From: Palsa-504 sp963744005
GTDB lineage: Bacteria > Actinomycetota > Actinomycetes > Streptosporangiales > Streptosporangiaceae
Direction of reading: 5' to 3'
Assembly: GCA_963744005.1 (NCBI GenBank)
Contig: CAVURU010000003.1
Span: 930,001-994,000 of the forward strand
DNA: 64,000 nucleotides
Shown: in pieces, positions 19,001-26,641 of the stretch
Position numbering within the stretch: the first letter of the stretch is position 1
How the letters are laid out: every line of letters starts with the position of its first letter
Notes under the pieces: generated by a model
What the model saw: the letters and a program-made list of their open reading frames with translations, nothing else
Told to the model about the DNA's origin: nothing
Database searches by the model: none
Translations under genes and position numbers: made by a program

Positions 19001-19205
19001 GCACGACGACCTGTGGTGGCTGCCCGAGGTCATGCGCCTGCGGGCCGCCTGCGACGAAGACCAGGAGGCCGCAGTCGCGCGGCTGCGCTCCGCCGCCGAA
19101 CTGGCCGCCGGGCAGGGCAGCCGCGCGCTGCTGCGGCGATGCGAGGAGGACCTGCGCCGGCGCGGCGTTCGCGGACCCGTTCCCGGCGTTCTCCCGGCGG
19201 GATGA
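16095..19205 (+). CDS. BTAD/SARP transcriptional regulator with AAA ATPase and TPR domains
   Basis: 1036 residues. An OmpR-like winged helix (residues 1-95) includes SRIAGLFWPESG and NLRRELHHLRQVL. The bacterial transcriptional activator domain follows (96-245; ELLPGVYDDWVLQARAEL, YHHCASVLERELGVEPD). The AAA/STAND ATPase shows Walker A GGAGVGKSR (about 296-304) and Walker B LLILDDIQWCD (about 407). The rest is TPR-like helical repeats. This is the AfsR-like large SARP layout: ATP-dependent activation of -35-deficient promoters. GTG 16095 follows GAAGGGGG and lies 20 bases after the flavoenzyme gene, so both are probably co-transcribed. Likely targets are the twin direct repeats at 14284 and 19223. 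Confidence 0.9.
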   Translation: MVLRVSLLGEASITGGLARAPSARAIALVAFLALHAGSPQPRSRIAGLFWPESGDAQALTNLRRELHHLRQVLGDEPALVVTTQDLCWQDTVTCLVDVRAFDRARAAALAAAAGDEAERLLVHAARALSEYRGELLPGVYDDWVLQARAELERQCTGLCDLLAEARERRGDLPGATEAARRRIQLQPLEESGYRTLMRLQAEAGDRAGAVSTYHHCASVLERELGVEPDAATYRVFQRLMAQPAPAGEPPAERATPAGRPGAAGNRLFGRAGELARLGQAWTAATAGRPGLILIRGGAGVGKSRLVGEIATTARQQGAVVASTRCFGNVGRLALAPVADWLRNEAIRAATANLSPAWREEVGRLLPADGSAGRETGTGAMADAWQRHRFLEGLARALMAADRPTLLILDDIQWCDLETLALIALCLRLADGRPLLVAATLRDDDPGTDPEFAEWTTRMRASGLLTEIQLAPLPAAETARLAEAVAGHALPPAEADLLHATTGGFPLYVIEAVRNSAGPDGRPPPGSDLQAVLRMRFQQASVEAREVAGLAAAVGTNFTLGLLTEASDLKADTVVQAIDELWRRRIVRELGDGYDFAHDMLREAAYAQVSPPKRWLLHRRVAQGLELLYADDLDAVAAQLAEQYVRAGRDARAVEYYRRAAAVAASRFGYAEAIRLHRLALSVIDKMPPGPGRDARELAVLEALAAPLNARHGYSSPEVQQTLERSVVLAEALGSRDAVAAATVALWTTRFVSGRTADSYQLATRALDLLGPGSELTAPAHFVVSVSAVSLGRLAEGLRHAEIALAALSPAVTLSVGTRADVHCTAVSAHAHWLLGDDRRARAASQSAVALARAGAGPYNLAVALAYAGITCQIEGDRAGLREAVGELGELCDRYDFAYYREWGLVLDGWSRPGSDGIGLARQGIGALRAQNAFARMPYWLSLLADLQARDGQPAAARASLDAALAAAKVHDDLWWLPEVMRLRAACDEDQEAAVARLRSAAELAAGQGSRALLRRCEEDLRRRGVRGPVPGVLPAG

Positions 19206-19222
19206 GCAGGCGCCCGCGCCGC

Positions 19223-19256
19223 GAACGCTGCGCGAACGCGACCCTGCCTAGCGTCG
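19223..19256 (+). promoter_or_regulatory. SARP-type direct-repeat promoter, copy 2
   Basis: GAACG at 19223-19227 and 19234-19238 (11-base period), then exactly 10 bases, then TAGCGT at 19249-19254. The repeat block and the spacing are identical to copy 1, while the 10 spacer bases differ, as expected for a maintained binding site. Confidence 0.65.
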
Positions 19257-19296
19257 GGCCTGTACCTGCCAGCTTTACGCACACGAAGGACACATC

Positions 19297-20695
19297 ATGA
19301 CCGCATCAGCCACCGAAACCGGCTACGAAGAGCTCACCGCCGCCCTCCGCGGCGACCTGACCAGGCCGGGCGACCCCGGCTACGACCAGGCTCGCGCCGT
19401 CTACAACGGCATGATCGACAAGCACCCGCAGGCCATCGTGCGGGTCCGGGACGCCGCCGACGTGGTCGCCTGCGTGCGGTTCGCCCGGGCCCGCGGCATT
19501 ACCATCGCCGTCCGCGGCGGCGGCCACAACGCAGGCGGCCTGGGCGTCGCCGACGATGCCCTGGTCATCGACCTGTCGCTGCTGCGCAGCACCACGGTCA
19601 GCCCGGACCAGCGCACCGTGCGCGCCGACGCCGGCTGCACTGTGGGGGGACGTCGACCACGCCACGGTGGCGTTCGGGATGGCCACGCCGTCGGGATTCC
19701 TGTCCTCCACCGGGGTGGGCGGGCTGACGCTGGGCGGCGGCATCGGCTACCTGTCCCGCCGGTTCGGGCTGACCGTCGACAACCTGCTGGCCGCCGACGT
19801 GGTACTGGCCGACGGCCGCTTCGTGACGGCCAGCGCGGACTCCCACCCCGACCTGTTCTGGGCGCTGCGCGGCGGCGGCGGGAACTTCGGCATCGTCACC
19901 TCCTTCACCTTCCGCTGCCACCCGATCGGCGAGAACGGGACCATCATCGGCGGCCCAGTGCTGTACGACCTGGCCGACACGGCCGAGGTGATGCGCTGGT
20001 ACCGGGACCTGGTGCCGTCGCTGCCCGAAGAGCTCAGCGGCTGGATCGCCATGCTGACCATCCCGCCGGCCCCGCCCTTCCCCGAGGAACTGTGGGGACG
20101 CAAGGCCTGCGGCATCGTGTGGTGCTACACCGGCCCGCACGCTCAGGCTGATGAGGTGCTGGAGCCGGTCAGGACGTTCGGCTCACCGCTGGTGGTCGGG
20201 CTGCAGCCGATGCCTTTCACCGCGCTGCAGAGTGCCTTCGACCCGCTGTACCCGGCCGGGCTGCAGTGGTACTGGAAGACGGACTTCTTCCGGGAGATCT
20301 CCGACGCGGCCATCGACGTGCACGTCAGGCACGGCGCTCAGCTGCCGACCGGGCATTCGACCATGCACCTGTACCCGATCGACGGTGCGGCCAGCCGGGT
20401 CGCCCCGGACGCGACCGCCTTCCCTTACCGGGACGGCGGCTGTGCCGGCGTCATCGTCGGCGTCGACCCGGACCCGGCCAACGCCGGGCTCATCACGAAG
20501 TGGGCTCAGGACTACTGGGAGGCTCTGCATCCGACCGCAGCGGGCGGCAGCTACGTCAACTTCCAGATGGACGAGGGCCAGGACCGGGTCCGGGAGGCCT
20601 ACCGCGGCAACTACGACCGGCTGGCGGCGATCAAGAAGCGCTACGACCCGGACAACACGTTCCGCATCAACCAGAACATCCCGCCGGCGCCGTAG
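19297..20695 (+). CDS. Berberine-bridge-type FAD-binding oxidoreductase, frameshifted
   Basis: About 465 residues across two frames. The first frame from ATG 19297 has the FAD-binding PCMH fold with the RGGGHNAGG motif, whose His is the usual covalent FAD attachment site. After RADAGCT (about 19640) the next frame continues LWGDVDHATVAFGMATPSGF, then TGVGGLTLGGGIG, and ends with the BBE C-terminal block (YDPDNTFRINQNI). The break lies at GCACTGTGGGGGGAC, so a small indel beside a G run is involved. Enzymes of this family oxidise sugars, alkaloids or polyketides using O2. The direct-repeat promoter upstream places it in the same putative SARP regulon as the flavoenzyme at 14351. A hairpin follows the stop. 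Confidence 0.83.
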
Positions 20696-20714
20696 CGGGC
20701 GGTCTGGAGGAGCT

Positions 20715-20746
20715 GGTCCGGGTGCCGGCGGAGGCGCACCCGGACC
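20715..20746 (+). terminator. Hairpin after the FAD oxidase gene
   Basis: A perfect 11-base stem (GGTCCGGGTGC, 20715-20725, with its complement at 20736-20746) and a 10-base loop, 19 bases after the stop. No T run follows, as is common in high-G+C actinomycetes. Confidence 0.55.
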
Positions 20747-20826
20747 CGGGTTCAGCCGGCTGCCTCAAGCGCGGCGGGCTCCGGCAGGTTAGCGTCTGCT
20801 CATCGGCAATGGTGAGGAGACGGGAC

Positions 20827-21171
20827 ATGGAGCTGGGGCTGGCCAGCGCGGCCAAGGCCGGGCTGGCCGCGTTCAGCAAGGCCCTGTCCAAGGAGGTCGG
20901 GCCGAAGGGGGTCCGGGTCAACACGGTCAGCCCCGGCCCGGTGGCCACCGACCTGTGGCTGGGCGCGGGCGGCGTCGCGCAGACCGTGAGCCGGGCCACC
21001 GGGGCCGCGGCGGCCGACGTGGCCAGCGCGGCGGCCGGCGAGATGGCCACCGGCCGGTTCACCCAGCCCAGCGAGGTCGCTGACCTGGTGCTGTTCCTGG
21101 CCAGCGACCTCGCGGCCAACATCACCGGGGCGGACTTCACCATCGACGGCGGCCTGACCCCGACCTGGTAG
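20827..21171 (+). pseudogene. C-terminal remnant of a short-chain dehydrogenase (SDR)
   Basis: 114 residues matching only the second half of an SDR: SAAKAGLAAFSKALSKEVGP (around the catalytic Lys), GVRVNTVSPGPVATDLWLG and the ending GADFTIDGGLTPTW. The N-terminal Rossmann motif TGxxxGxG is missing, and the catalytic Tyr expected four residues before the Lys is lost (GLASAAK). Upstream sequence shows no SDR-like residues in any frame, so the gene was truncated by deletion. ATG 20827 gives a readable frame but probably no active enzyme. Confidence 0.7.
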
Positions 21172-21237
21172 CAGGCCCGGGACGGCGGCCGCAGGCGGCA
21201 TATGATCGCAGCAGGCTCCAGACGGGGAGGGTGGCAC

Positions 21238-21738
21238 GTGAGCGAGACCCGGCCTTCCGGCGGCACGTTCCCGGCCTTCGCCGTGCAGGCGGGCGAGGGA
21301 GCGGCGATGGCGACGCCGACCCCTGGCGACTCGGTCACGGTCAAGGCGGCGACCAGGCAGACCAACGGCTCGCTCACCGTCCTGGAGCTCGTGATCGGGC
21401 CCGGGCACGGGCCCGCGCTGCACACGCACCTGCGCGAGGACGAGCTGTGGTACGTGCTCGAGGGTGACTTCCGGTTCAAGGCCGGCGGGGCCATGCTCCG
21501 GGCGTCGGCGGGCGGCCTGGCCTTCGGCCCGCGCGGCACGCCGCACGCCTTCCAGAACACCGGGGAGGCCCCGGGGCGGCTGCTGGTTATCTCCACCCCG
21601 TCCGGCCTGGAACGCTTCTTCGAGGAGTTCGCCGCGCTGCCGCCCGGCCTGGCGGGCCCGGAGGCGCTGGCCGCGGTAGGCCAGGCCAACTGGGTCGAGT
21701 TCAGCGGGCCGCCGCTCGGGGTCTCCGACCCGCTCTGA
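21238..21738 (+). CDS. Cupin domain protein
   Basis: 166 residues, single-domain cupin. Motif 1 is ALHTHLREDELWYVLEGDFRF (two His, one Glu) and motif 2 is GPRGTPHAFQNTG, together giving the 3-His/1-Glu metal site. The GTG at 21238 follows GGGGAGG with a 7-base spacer, so the upstream in-frame ATG at 21202 is less likely. Followed after 20 bases by an LLM monooxygenase, probably in one operon. Its role could be ring-opening dioxygenation, isomerisation or ligand sensing; the sequence does not decide. Confidence 0.8.
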   Translation: MSETRPSGGTFPAFAVQAGEGAAMATPTPGDSVTVKAATRQTNGSLTVLELVIGPGHGPALHTHLREDELWYVLEGDFRFKAGGAMLRASAGGLAFGPRGTPHAFQNTGEAPGRLLVISTPSGLERFFEEFAALPPGLAGPEALAAVGQANWVEFSGPPLGVSDPL

Positions 21739-21758
21739 CGATCCTGGAGGGAAAGCCG

Positions 21759-23108
21759 ATGACGGCCCGGCCGCTGCACTTCACCGCGTTCATCTGGCCG
21801 AACGGGTACCACGAGTCGGCGTGGCGGGTGGTGCCGGACGATGTCCGCGGGGTGCTCGGGCTGCCCTACTACGCCGACATCGCGCGCATCGCCGAGCGCG
21901 GCCTGATGGACGCGGTCTTCCTGGCCGACAACATCGCCATCGCCGAGTACCGGGCCGCCTACCTGCCGCAGACCCAGTTCGACCCGGTCTCGGTGCTGTC
22001 GGCGCTGGCCGCGGTGACCAGCGATATCGGCCTGATCGGGACGGGCTCGACGACCTACAGCAAGCCGTGGGAGCTGGCCCGGCGGTTCGCGACCCTCGAT
22101 CACCTCAGCGGCGGCCGGGCCGGGTGGAACATCGTCACCACGGTCACGCCGCTGGCCGCCGCCGCGTTCGGCGAGCCATTCCACCCCGAGCACGCCGACC
22201 GTTACGCCCGCGCCCATGAGTTCGTCGAGGTCGCCCTCCGCGCCTGGGACAGCTGGGCGGAGGACGCGGTCATCGGCGACCGGGAGCGCGGCGTGTGGGC
22301 CGACCGCGGCAAGCTGCACGACCCGCGCTTCCACGGCCAGTACTACGACTCGTCGGGCATCCTGCCCTTCCCCCGCTCCCCGCAGGGCCACCCGGTGCTG
22401 GTCCAGGCGGGGCAGTCGGCGGCCGGCATCGGGCTGGCGGCCCGGTACGCCGAGCTGGTCTTCTCCGGGCCGCCGTCGCTCGAGGCGGCGGTGGCCTTCC
22501 GGTCCGACCTGCACGCCCAGGCCGCGGCGGCGGGCCGCGATCCCGGGCAGGTACTGGTGCTGCCCGCGCTGATGGTGACCCTGGGCGGCACCGAGGCCGA
22601 GGCGCAGGCCCGGGCGCGGCGGCTGGAGGAGCTGATGAGCCCGGACTTCCGCTGGCAGAACGCGCTGTACACGGCCGGGCTGGACCCGGACGCGTTCGAC
22701 CCGGATGCACCGCTGCCGCCCGAGCTGTGGACCGAACGGTCGGCGCCGTCGAGCCGCGCGGAACTGCTGTACGCGGCGGCGCGGGCCCGCCCGGAGGCGT
22801 CTTTGCGCGAGGTCGCCCAGCAGATCACCGGCGGGGCGGGCCAGATGCACTTCGTCGGCACGCCGGAACAGCTGGCCGCGCACGTGACCGCCTGGCAGGA
22901 CGCGGGCGCGGTGGACGGCTTCACCATCATGGGCTCGACGCAGCCGTACGAGCTGACCGCGTTCGTCGACCACGTGCTGCCCATCCTGCAGCGCCAGGGC
23001 CGGTTCCGGACCGAGTACGCCGGCCGGACGCTGCGCGATCACCTGGGCCTGCCGGCCGGACGTCCCCTCGTCGGGGGACGTCCGGCCGAGGGCGGTCAGG
23101 GGATGTAG
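21759..23108 (+). CDS. LLM-class flavin-dependent monooxygenase (NtaA/SnaA/DszA family)
   Basis: 449-residue FMNH2-dependent TIM-barrel monooxygenase. Family signatures are LPQTQFDPVSVLSALAAVT, TYSKPWELARRFATLDHLS with GGRAGWNIVTT, and ADRYARAHEFVEVALRAWDSW. The insertion and the ending FRTEYAGRTLRDHLGLP match the NtaA/DszA branch, which cleaves C-N or C-S bonds of chelators, sulfones or similar compounds with O2 and a partner flavin reductase. No reductase is adjacent. ATG 21759 follows TGGAGGG. The last codons lie in a strong hairpin, and the stop overlaps the convergent phosphatase by 13 bases. Confidence 0.87.
   Translation: MTARPLHFTAFIWPNGYHESAWRVVPDDVRGVLGLPYYADIARIAERGLMDAVFLADNIAIAEYRAAYLPQTQFDPVSVLSALAAVTSDIGLIGTGSTTYSKPWELARRFATLDHLSGGRAGWNIVTTVTPLAAAAFGEPFHPEHADRYARAHEFVEVALRAWDSWAEDAVIGDRERGVWADRGKLHDPRFHGQYYDSSGILPFPRSPQGHPVLVQAGQSAAGIGLAARYAELVFSGPPSLEAAVAFRSDLHAQAAAAGRDPGQVLVLPALMVTLGGTEAEAQARARRLEELMSPDFRWQNALYTAGLDPDAFDPDAPLPPELWTERSAPSSRAELLYAAARARPEASLREVAQQITGGAGQMHFVGTPEQLAAHVTAWQDAGAVDGFTIMGSTQPYELTAFVDHVLPILQRQGRFRTEYAGRTLRDHLGLPAGRPLVGGRPAEGGQGM
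23053..23088. terminator. Bidirectional hairpin between convergent genes
   Basis: A perfect 15-base stem (CGGCCGGACGTCCCC at 23053-23067, complement at 23074-23088) with a 6-base loop. It lies inside the last codons of the monooxygenase and just beyond the stop of the opposing phosphatase, so it can end transcripts from both sides. Confidence 0.65.
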
Positions 23109-23998
23109 TACATCGGGTTGGGGATCTTGACCTGGTGCCCGGCGTCGCCGCCGAGCAGGTCGCTGTACTGGTCGCCGACGTCGGCCTGGATGCTGTAGCC
23201 CAGGCTGCTGATGTACTTCCGGGTGCCGGACTTGTACTCGGTCGTCGTGCAGGCGGCCGGGTTGGCGCAGGTCAGGTACGACGGCGTCGCGGCCGGCTTG
23301 AGGAACAGGTGCCCGGACTGCGGGGCCGCGTAGCCGTCGCTGACCAGGTTGCTGACCGTGGCGGCGGCCTGGGACTCGGGCCGGCCGGTGATGAAGAAGA
23401 CCGCGTAGCCGCGGCCGGCCGCGAAGTTCACCAGCTGCGGCATGTCGAACACGGCCGGGAACGCCCCGGCGTTGACCCATACCGCGTTACTGGCCGGGGT
23501 GTAGCCGAACTGCTGGGCGATCTCGTAGTCGTAGGTGTTGAGCAGGGTGTCGTCGATGTCGAACACGACGGCAGGCTGCGCCGCCCCGCGGTAGTGGCGG
23601 ATGTTGGTGTCCAGCCACTTCTCGGCATCGGTCACGATCTGCTTCATCTGGGCGGCGTAGTTACCGCTGCTGGACGGGATGGTGACCGCGCCGACCACCG
23701 GGTACGTCGCGCCCGCCGAACCGTAGTAGTGCTTGATCTGGTCCTCGAGCACGCCGAGGTTGGTCTCGTTGTTGCCGTTCACCGGGTCGAACGCGTCGGC
23801 CGCGCGAACCTTGGCCGCCTGCTGTTCGATGGTCGGCGCGGGCGGGTTGCCGGCCGAGGCGGCGTGGGCCGCGGTGAGCGATCCGACGGCCAGGCCGACC
23901 GCGGCGATCGCCGCCCCGGCGGCCATCGGCCAGGACCGGCCCAGCCGTCGTCGTGCGCGGACCGGTGCGTCGCTCGTATCGGCGGATGGCCGGTTCAT
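23096..23998 (-). CDS. Secreted HAD-superfamily acid phosphatase
   Basis: 300 residues from ATG 23998, which follows AGGAGG by 6 bases. The N-terminus has Arg-rich residues (RARRRLGRSW) then a hydrophobic stretch AAGAAIAAVGLAVG ending at AHA-AS, a Sec signal peptide with likely cleavage after AHA. The catalytic motif FDIDDTLLNTYDYE (DxD) and a second motif FFITGRPESQ match HAD acid phosphatase (class B/lipoprotein e(P4)-like). It probably releases phosphate from extracellular organic phosphate. It lacks a lipobox Cys, so it is secreted rather than lipid-anchored. Confidence 0.88.
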   Translation of the reverse strand: MNRPSADTSDAPVRARRRLGRSWPMAAGAAIAAVGLAVGSLTAAHAASAGNPPAPTIEQQAAKVRAADAFDPVNGNNETNLGVLEDQIKHYYGSAGATYPVVGAVTIPSSSGNYAAQMKQIVTDAEKWLDTNIRHYRGAAQPAVVFDIDDTLLNTYDYEIAQQFGYTPASNAVWVNAGAFPAVFDMPQLVNFAAGRGYAVFFITGRPESQAAATVSNLVSDGYAAPQSGHLFLKPAATPSYLTCANPAACTTTEYKSGTRKYISSLGYSIQADVGDQYSDLLGGDAGHQVKIPNPMYYIP

Positions 23999-24103
23999 AG
24001 CTGTCCTCCTGCCCAGGTTTCCGAGGCATTTTGTTGAATGATGTCGGGACTCTGTCACGAACGTGAGGAACGATCAAACATGTCCGGGGCGGCGCGCCGA
24101 CAG

Positions 24104-24109
24104 TACGCT
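24104..24109 (+). promoter_or_regulatory. Leaderless -10 element of the GNAT gene
   Basis: TACGCT followed by 7 bases and GTG 24117. This supports the start at VRIEPLPEDL rather than the upstream GTG 24063. Confidence 0.5.
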
Positions 24110-24116
24110 GCAGCAG

Positions 24117-24533
24117 GTGAGGATCGAACCGCTGCCCGAGGATCTCCATGACGCGGCCATCCGGCTGTGGCAGGACTGCGGCCTGACCCGGCCGTGGAAT
24201 GATGCCGGCGCCGACCTGCGCCGGGCAGCGGCCGGCCCCGCATCGGACATCCTGGCCGGGCTGGCCGACGACGGCGGACTGATGGCCACGGCCATGGTCG
24301 GCCACGACGGGCACCGGGGCTGGGTCTACTACCTGGCCGTGGACCCGGCCAGGCGGGGCCAGCGGCTGGGCCAGCAGATGATGGCCGCGTGCGAGGACTG
24401 GGTGAAGGCCCGGGGCATGCCGAAGATCCAGTTCATGGTCCGCACCACGAACCTGGCCACGCTGGGCTTCTACGAGCGCCTGGGCTACGTCGCGCAGGAC
24501 GTCGTTGTGCTGGGACGCCGCTTCGAGGACTGA
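24117..24533 (+). CDS. GNAT family N-acetyltransferase (YpeA-like)
   Basis: 138 residues. The acetyl-CoA site is VYYLAVDPARRGQRLGQQMM (motif A with RxxGxG-like RRGQRLG), and LWQDCGLTRPWND plus the ending GFYERLGYVAQDVVVLGRRF are typical of YpeA-type acetyltransferases. It acetylates an unidentified amine. The GTG at 24117 is placed by the TANNNT-N7-GTG pattern. The end overlaps the tail of the convergent cation transporter gene by 49 bases, so one of the two C-termini may be over-extended. Confidence 0.82.
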   Translation: MRIEPLPEDLHDAAIRLWQDCGLTRPWNDAGADLRRAAAGPASDILAGLADDGGLMATAMVGHDGHRGWVYYLAVDPARRGQRLGQQMMAACEDWVKARGMPKIQFMVRTTNLATLGFYERLGYVAQDVVVLGRRFED

Positions 24534-25465
24534 GCGCCGCTAGGCGGGGCGGCGCGGGTGGTCCAGGTGAAGCTGCCCGCCTCAGGAAGCTGGCGGGAGA
24601 TCTCGTCCGCGACCCGGCGGCCGAGGGCGTCGGCTCCGGCGGCGGTCAGCTCCGGGTCGACCCAGCCCTCGATCTCGACCCGCAGGGTACGGCCGGTCCA
24701 GCGGGCCCGGGCATGGGCGTGGATGACACCGGGGACCGATCCGGCGGCGGCCTCGGCGGCGGTGATCACGTCCGGGTCGACGCCGTCGGCCAGCCGGTGC
24801 ACGACGTCCTTGGTCACCTCGTAGCCGACATGACAGATGAACAGGGTGACCAGCAGCCCGGCCAGCGGGTCGCCCCAGGGCTGCCCGCAGGCCACCGCGA
24901 TCAGGCCGGCCAGCGCCCCGGCCGAGGACAGGGCGTCCAGCCAGGAATGCCGGGCGTCCGCGATCAAGGTGGCGGAGTTGATGCGACGGCCGACCCGCAG
25001 CTTGTACCGGGCCACCAGCTGGTTGCCGACAATGCCCAGGACCGCGCCAGCGATGCCCGCCGTGACGTGCGCGGTGTGGCCATGGTCAACGAGCTTGCGG
25101 ACGCTCTCGAACCCGGCGAACGCGGCGCTGATCCAGATGACGACGGCGATGCCGACCCCGGCCAGGTCCTCGGCGCGCTCCAGCCCGTAGGGGTACCGGT
25201 CCGTCGGCGGACGGCGCGACAGCCGGAAGCCGAGGAAGACCACCGCGCTGGTCGAGACGTCGGACAGGTTGTGGATCGCGTCGCTCAGCAGGCCGACCGA
25301 GCCGGTCACCAGGGCGACCAGCAGCTCGGCCAGGCCGGTGAGGCCCAGGCCGAGGGCGCTGACCGCGATGGCCTGGTTGGCCTGCCGGCGATCGGCGGCG
25401 TCGTCGCGGACCCGGGCGAGCGGGAACGCCGCCGCCGGGTCACGCTGTCCCTGGGTCTTATGCAC
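24485..25465 (-). CDS. Cation diffusion facilitator family transporter
   Basis: About 326 residues, six membrane helices. Metal-binding motifs of CDF exporters are visible: SVGLLSDAIHNLSD (helix 2) and ADARHSWLDALSS (helix 5), the HxxxD/DxxxD-type Zn2+ site. The cytosolic C-terminal dimer domain (about 215-300) reads VIHAHARARWTGRTLRVEIEG. Proton-driven export of Zn2+, Co2+, Fe2+ or Mn2+ is expected. The GTG at 25465 is preferred: TACTAT lies 9 bases upstream on the minus strand. ATG 25522 would extend the protein by 19 residues. Divergent to terC, another metal-linked gene. Confidence 0.87.
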   Translation of the reverse strand: MHKTQGQRDPAAAFPLARVRDDAADRRQANQAIAVSALGLGLTGLAELLVALVTGSVGLLSDAIHNLSDVSTSAVVFLGFRLSRRPPTDRYPYGLERAEDLAGVGIAVVIWISAAFAGFESVRKLVDHGHTAHVTAGIAGAVLGIVGNQLVARYKLRVGRRINSATLIADARHSWLDALSSAGALAGLIAVACGQPWGDPLAGLLVTLFICHVGYEVTKDVVHRLADGVDPDVITAAEAAAGSVPGVIHAHARARWTGRTLRVEIEGWVDPELTAAGADALGRRVADEISRQLPEAGSFTWTTRAAPPSGAQSSKRRPSTTTSCAT

Positions 25466-25526
25466 CGGCCCAGGATAGTAAGGCGCCCGCGGGCCGCGGC
25501 GAGCCGATGCATCGCCGGGCATCCCT

Positions 25527-25532
25527 TAGGTT
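25527..25532 (+). promoter_or_regulatory. Leaderless -10 element for the terC leader peptide
   Basis: TAGGTT followed by 6 bases and ATG 25539, the first codon of an 11-codon open frame that overlaps the terC start. Confidence 0.45.
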
Positions 25533-25538
25533 GACGGC

Positions 25539-25574
25539 ATGACGTGGGGTGATGGGGGCGGGGGCCCCCGGTGA
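25539..25574 (+). CDS. Possible leader peptide translationally coupled to the TerC gene
   Basis: An 11-codon frame reads MTWGDGGGGPR and ends with TGA at 25572-25574, overlapping the GTG of the TerC gene as GTGA. It begins at the position predicted for a leaderless transcript. The Gly4-Pro run could slow ribosomes and so tune re-initiation on the transporter gene. No homologue is known to me. It may instead be a chance frame in a G-rich leader. Confidence 0.35.
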   Translation: MTWGDGGGGPR

Positions 25575-26575
25575 GCGTGACGGCGGTCGACTGGGTGATC
25601 CTGCTCGGCGTCGTGGCGGCGCTGTTCGCGGTCGACCTGCTGGTGGCGACGCTGCGGCCGCACGCGGTCAGCTTCGGCGAGGCAGCGCTGTGGTCGGTGT
25701 TCTTCGTGGCCGTGGCGGTGGGGTTCGGCGTCGTCCTGGGCAGCATGAACGGCTGGTCCTACGGCGGCCAGTACTTCGCGGGCTACATCGTGGAAAAGAG
25801 CCTGTCGGTCGACAACCTGTTCGTGTTCGTGATCATCATGTCGTCTTTCGCCGTGCCCCGGGAGCACCAGCAGCGGGTGCTGATCTTCGGCATCGCCGCC
25901 TCGCTGTGCCTGCGGGCGGCGTTCATCGCCGTCGGGGCGGCGCTGTTGTCGGCGCTGTCGTTCATGTTCCTGATCTTCGGCCTGGCCCTGGTCTGGACGG
26001 CGGTGCGGCTGTTCACCCACCGGGAAGCCGACCCGGACGTGGCGGGCAGCCCGCTGGTCCGCGCCGCGCGGCGGCTGCTGCCGGTCACCGACGCCTACGA
26101 CGGCGGGCGGCTGATCACCCGGGTGGACGGCCGGCGGATGGTCACGCCGCTGTTCATCGTGTTCATCGCCATCGGCGGCACGGACATGCTCTTCGCCCTG
26201 GACTCGATCCCGGCCGTCTTCGGCGTGACGAACGAGGCCTACATCGTGTTCGCGGCCAACGCTTTCGCGCTGCTCGGCCTGCGCGCGCTGTATTTCCTGG
26301 TCACGGGGCTGCTCGATCGGCTGGTGTACCTGTCGGCCGGGCTGGCCGTCATCCTGGCCTTCATCGGGGCCAAGCTCATCCTGCACTGGGCGCACGGGCT
26401 GTGGCACGGCGTCCCCGAGATCAGCACCGCGCTGTCCCTGGCCGTGATCGGCGGCGTGCTGGCCGTGACTACCGTAGCCAGCCTGATCAGGTCCCGGCGC
26501 CACCCGGACCAGCGGGCCCACGCCGGGGCGGTGCTGGGCGCTAAGGATGAGCATGAGGGACAGCCGGGAAGGTGA
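25571..26575 (+). CDS. TerC/Alx family integral membrane protein
   Basis: 334 residues with about eight to nine helices. Family signatures are EKSLSVDNLFVFVIIM and GGTDMLFALDSIPAVFGV, whose acidic residues sit in the membrane and are thought to bind metal. The group exports Mn2+ or helps metallate exoenzymes; the tellurite phenotype is historical. The GTG at 25571 overlaps the TGA of a short leader frame. The C-terminal 25 residues are hydrophilic and cytosolic. Divergent CDF exporter next door. Confidence 0.9.
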   Translation: MSVTAVDWVILLGVVAALFAVDLLVATLRPHAVSFGEAALWSVFFVAVAVGFGVVLGSMNGWSYGGQYFAGYIVEKSLSVDNLFVFVIIMSSFAVPREHQQRVLIFGIAASLCLRAAFIAVGAALLSALSFMFLIFGLALVWTAVRLFTHREADPDVAGSPLVRAARRLLPVTDAYDGGRLITRVDGRRMVTPLFIVFIAIGGTDMLFALDSIPAVFGVTNEAYIVFAANAFALLGLRALYFLVTGLLDRLVYLSAGLAVILAFIGAKLILHWAHGLWHGVPEISTALSLAVIGGVLAVTTVASLIRSRRHPDQRAHAGAVLGAKDEHEGQPGR

Positions 26576-26641
26576 GCCAGCCTCCGTCCGGTCTCCATCA
26601 AGACTCCTCATGACGAGCGCAAACTATGCTGGCAGGCGCGG

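Noticed and set aside
14284..20695. Natural-product gene cluster around the SARP gene
   Set aside because: No polyketide synthase, NRPS, terpene or RiPP core gene is present; the SARP protein more likely controls the two flavoenzymes.
20667..23480. Minus-strand open frame of 937 codons
   Set aside because: Runs antisense through the SDR remnant, cupin and LLM genes and out of phase through the phosphatase; no recognisable motif.
25523..25570. Possible manganese riboswitch before TerC
   Set aside because: The space is under 50 bases and appears to be a leaderless short frame; too small for the yybP-ykoY fold.
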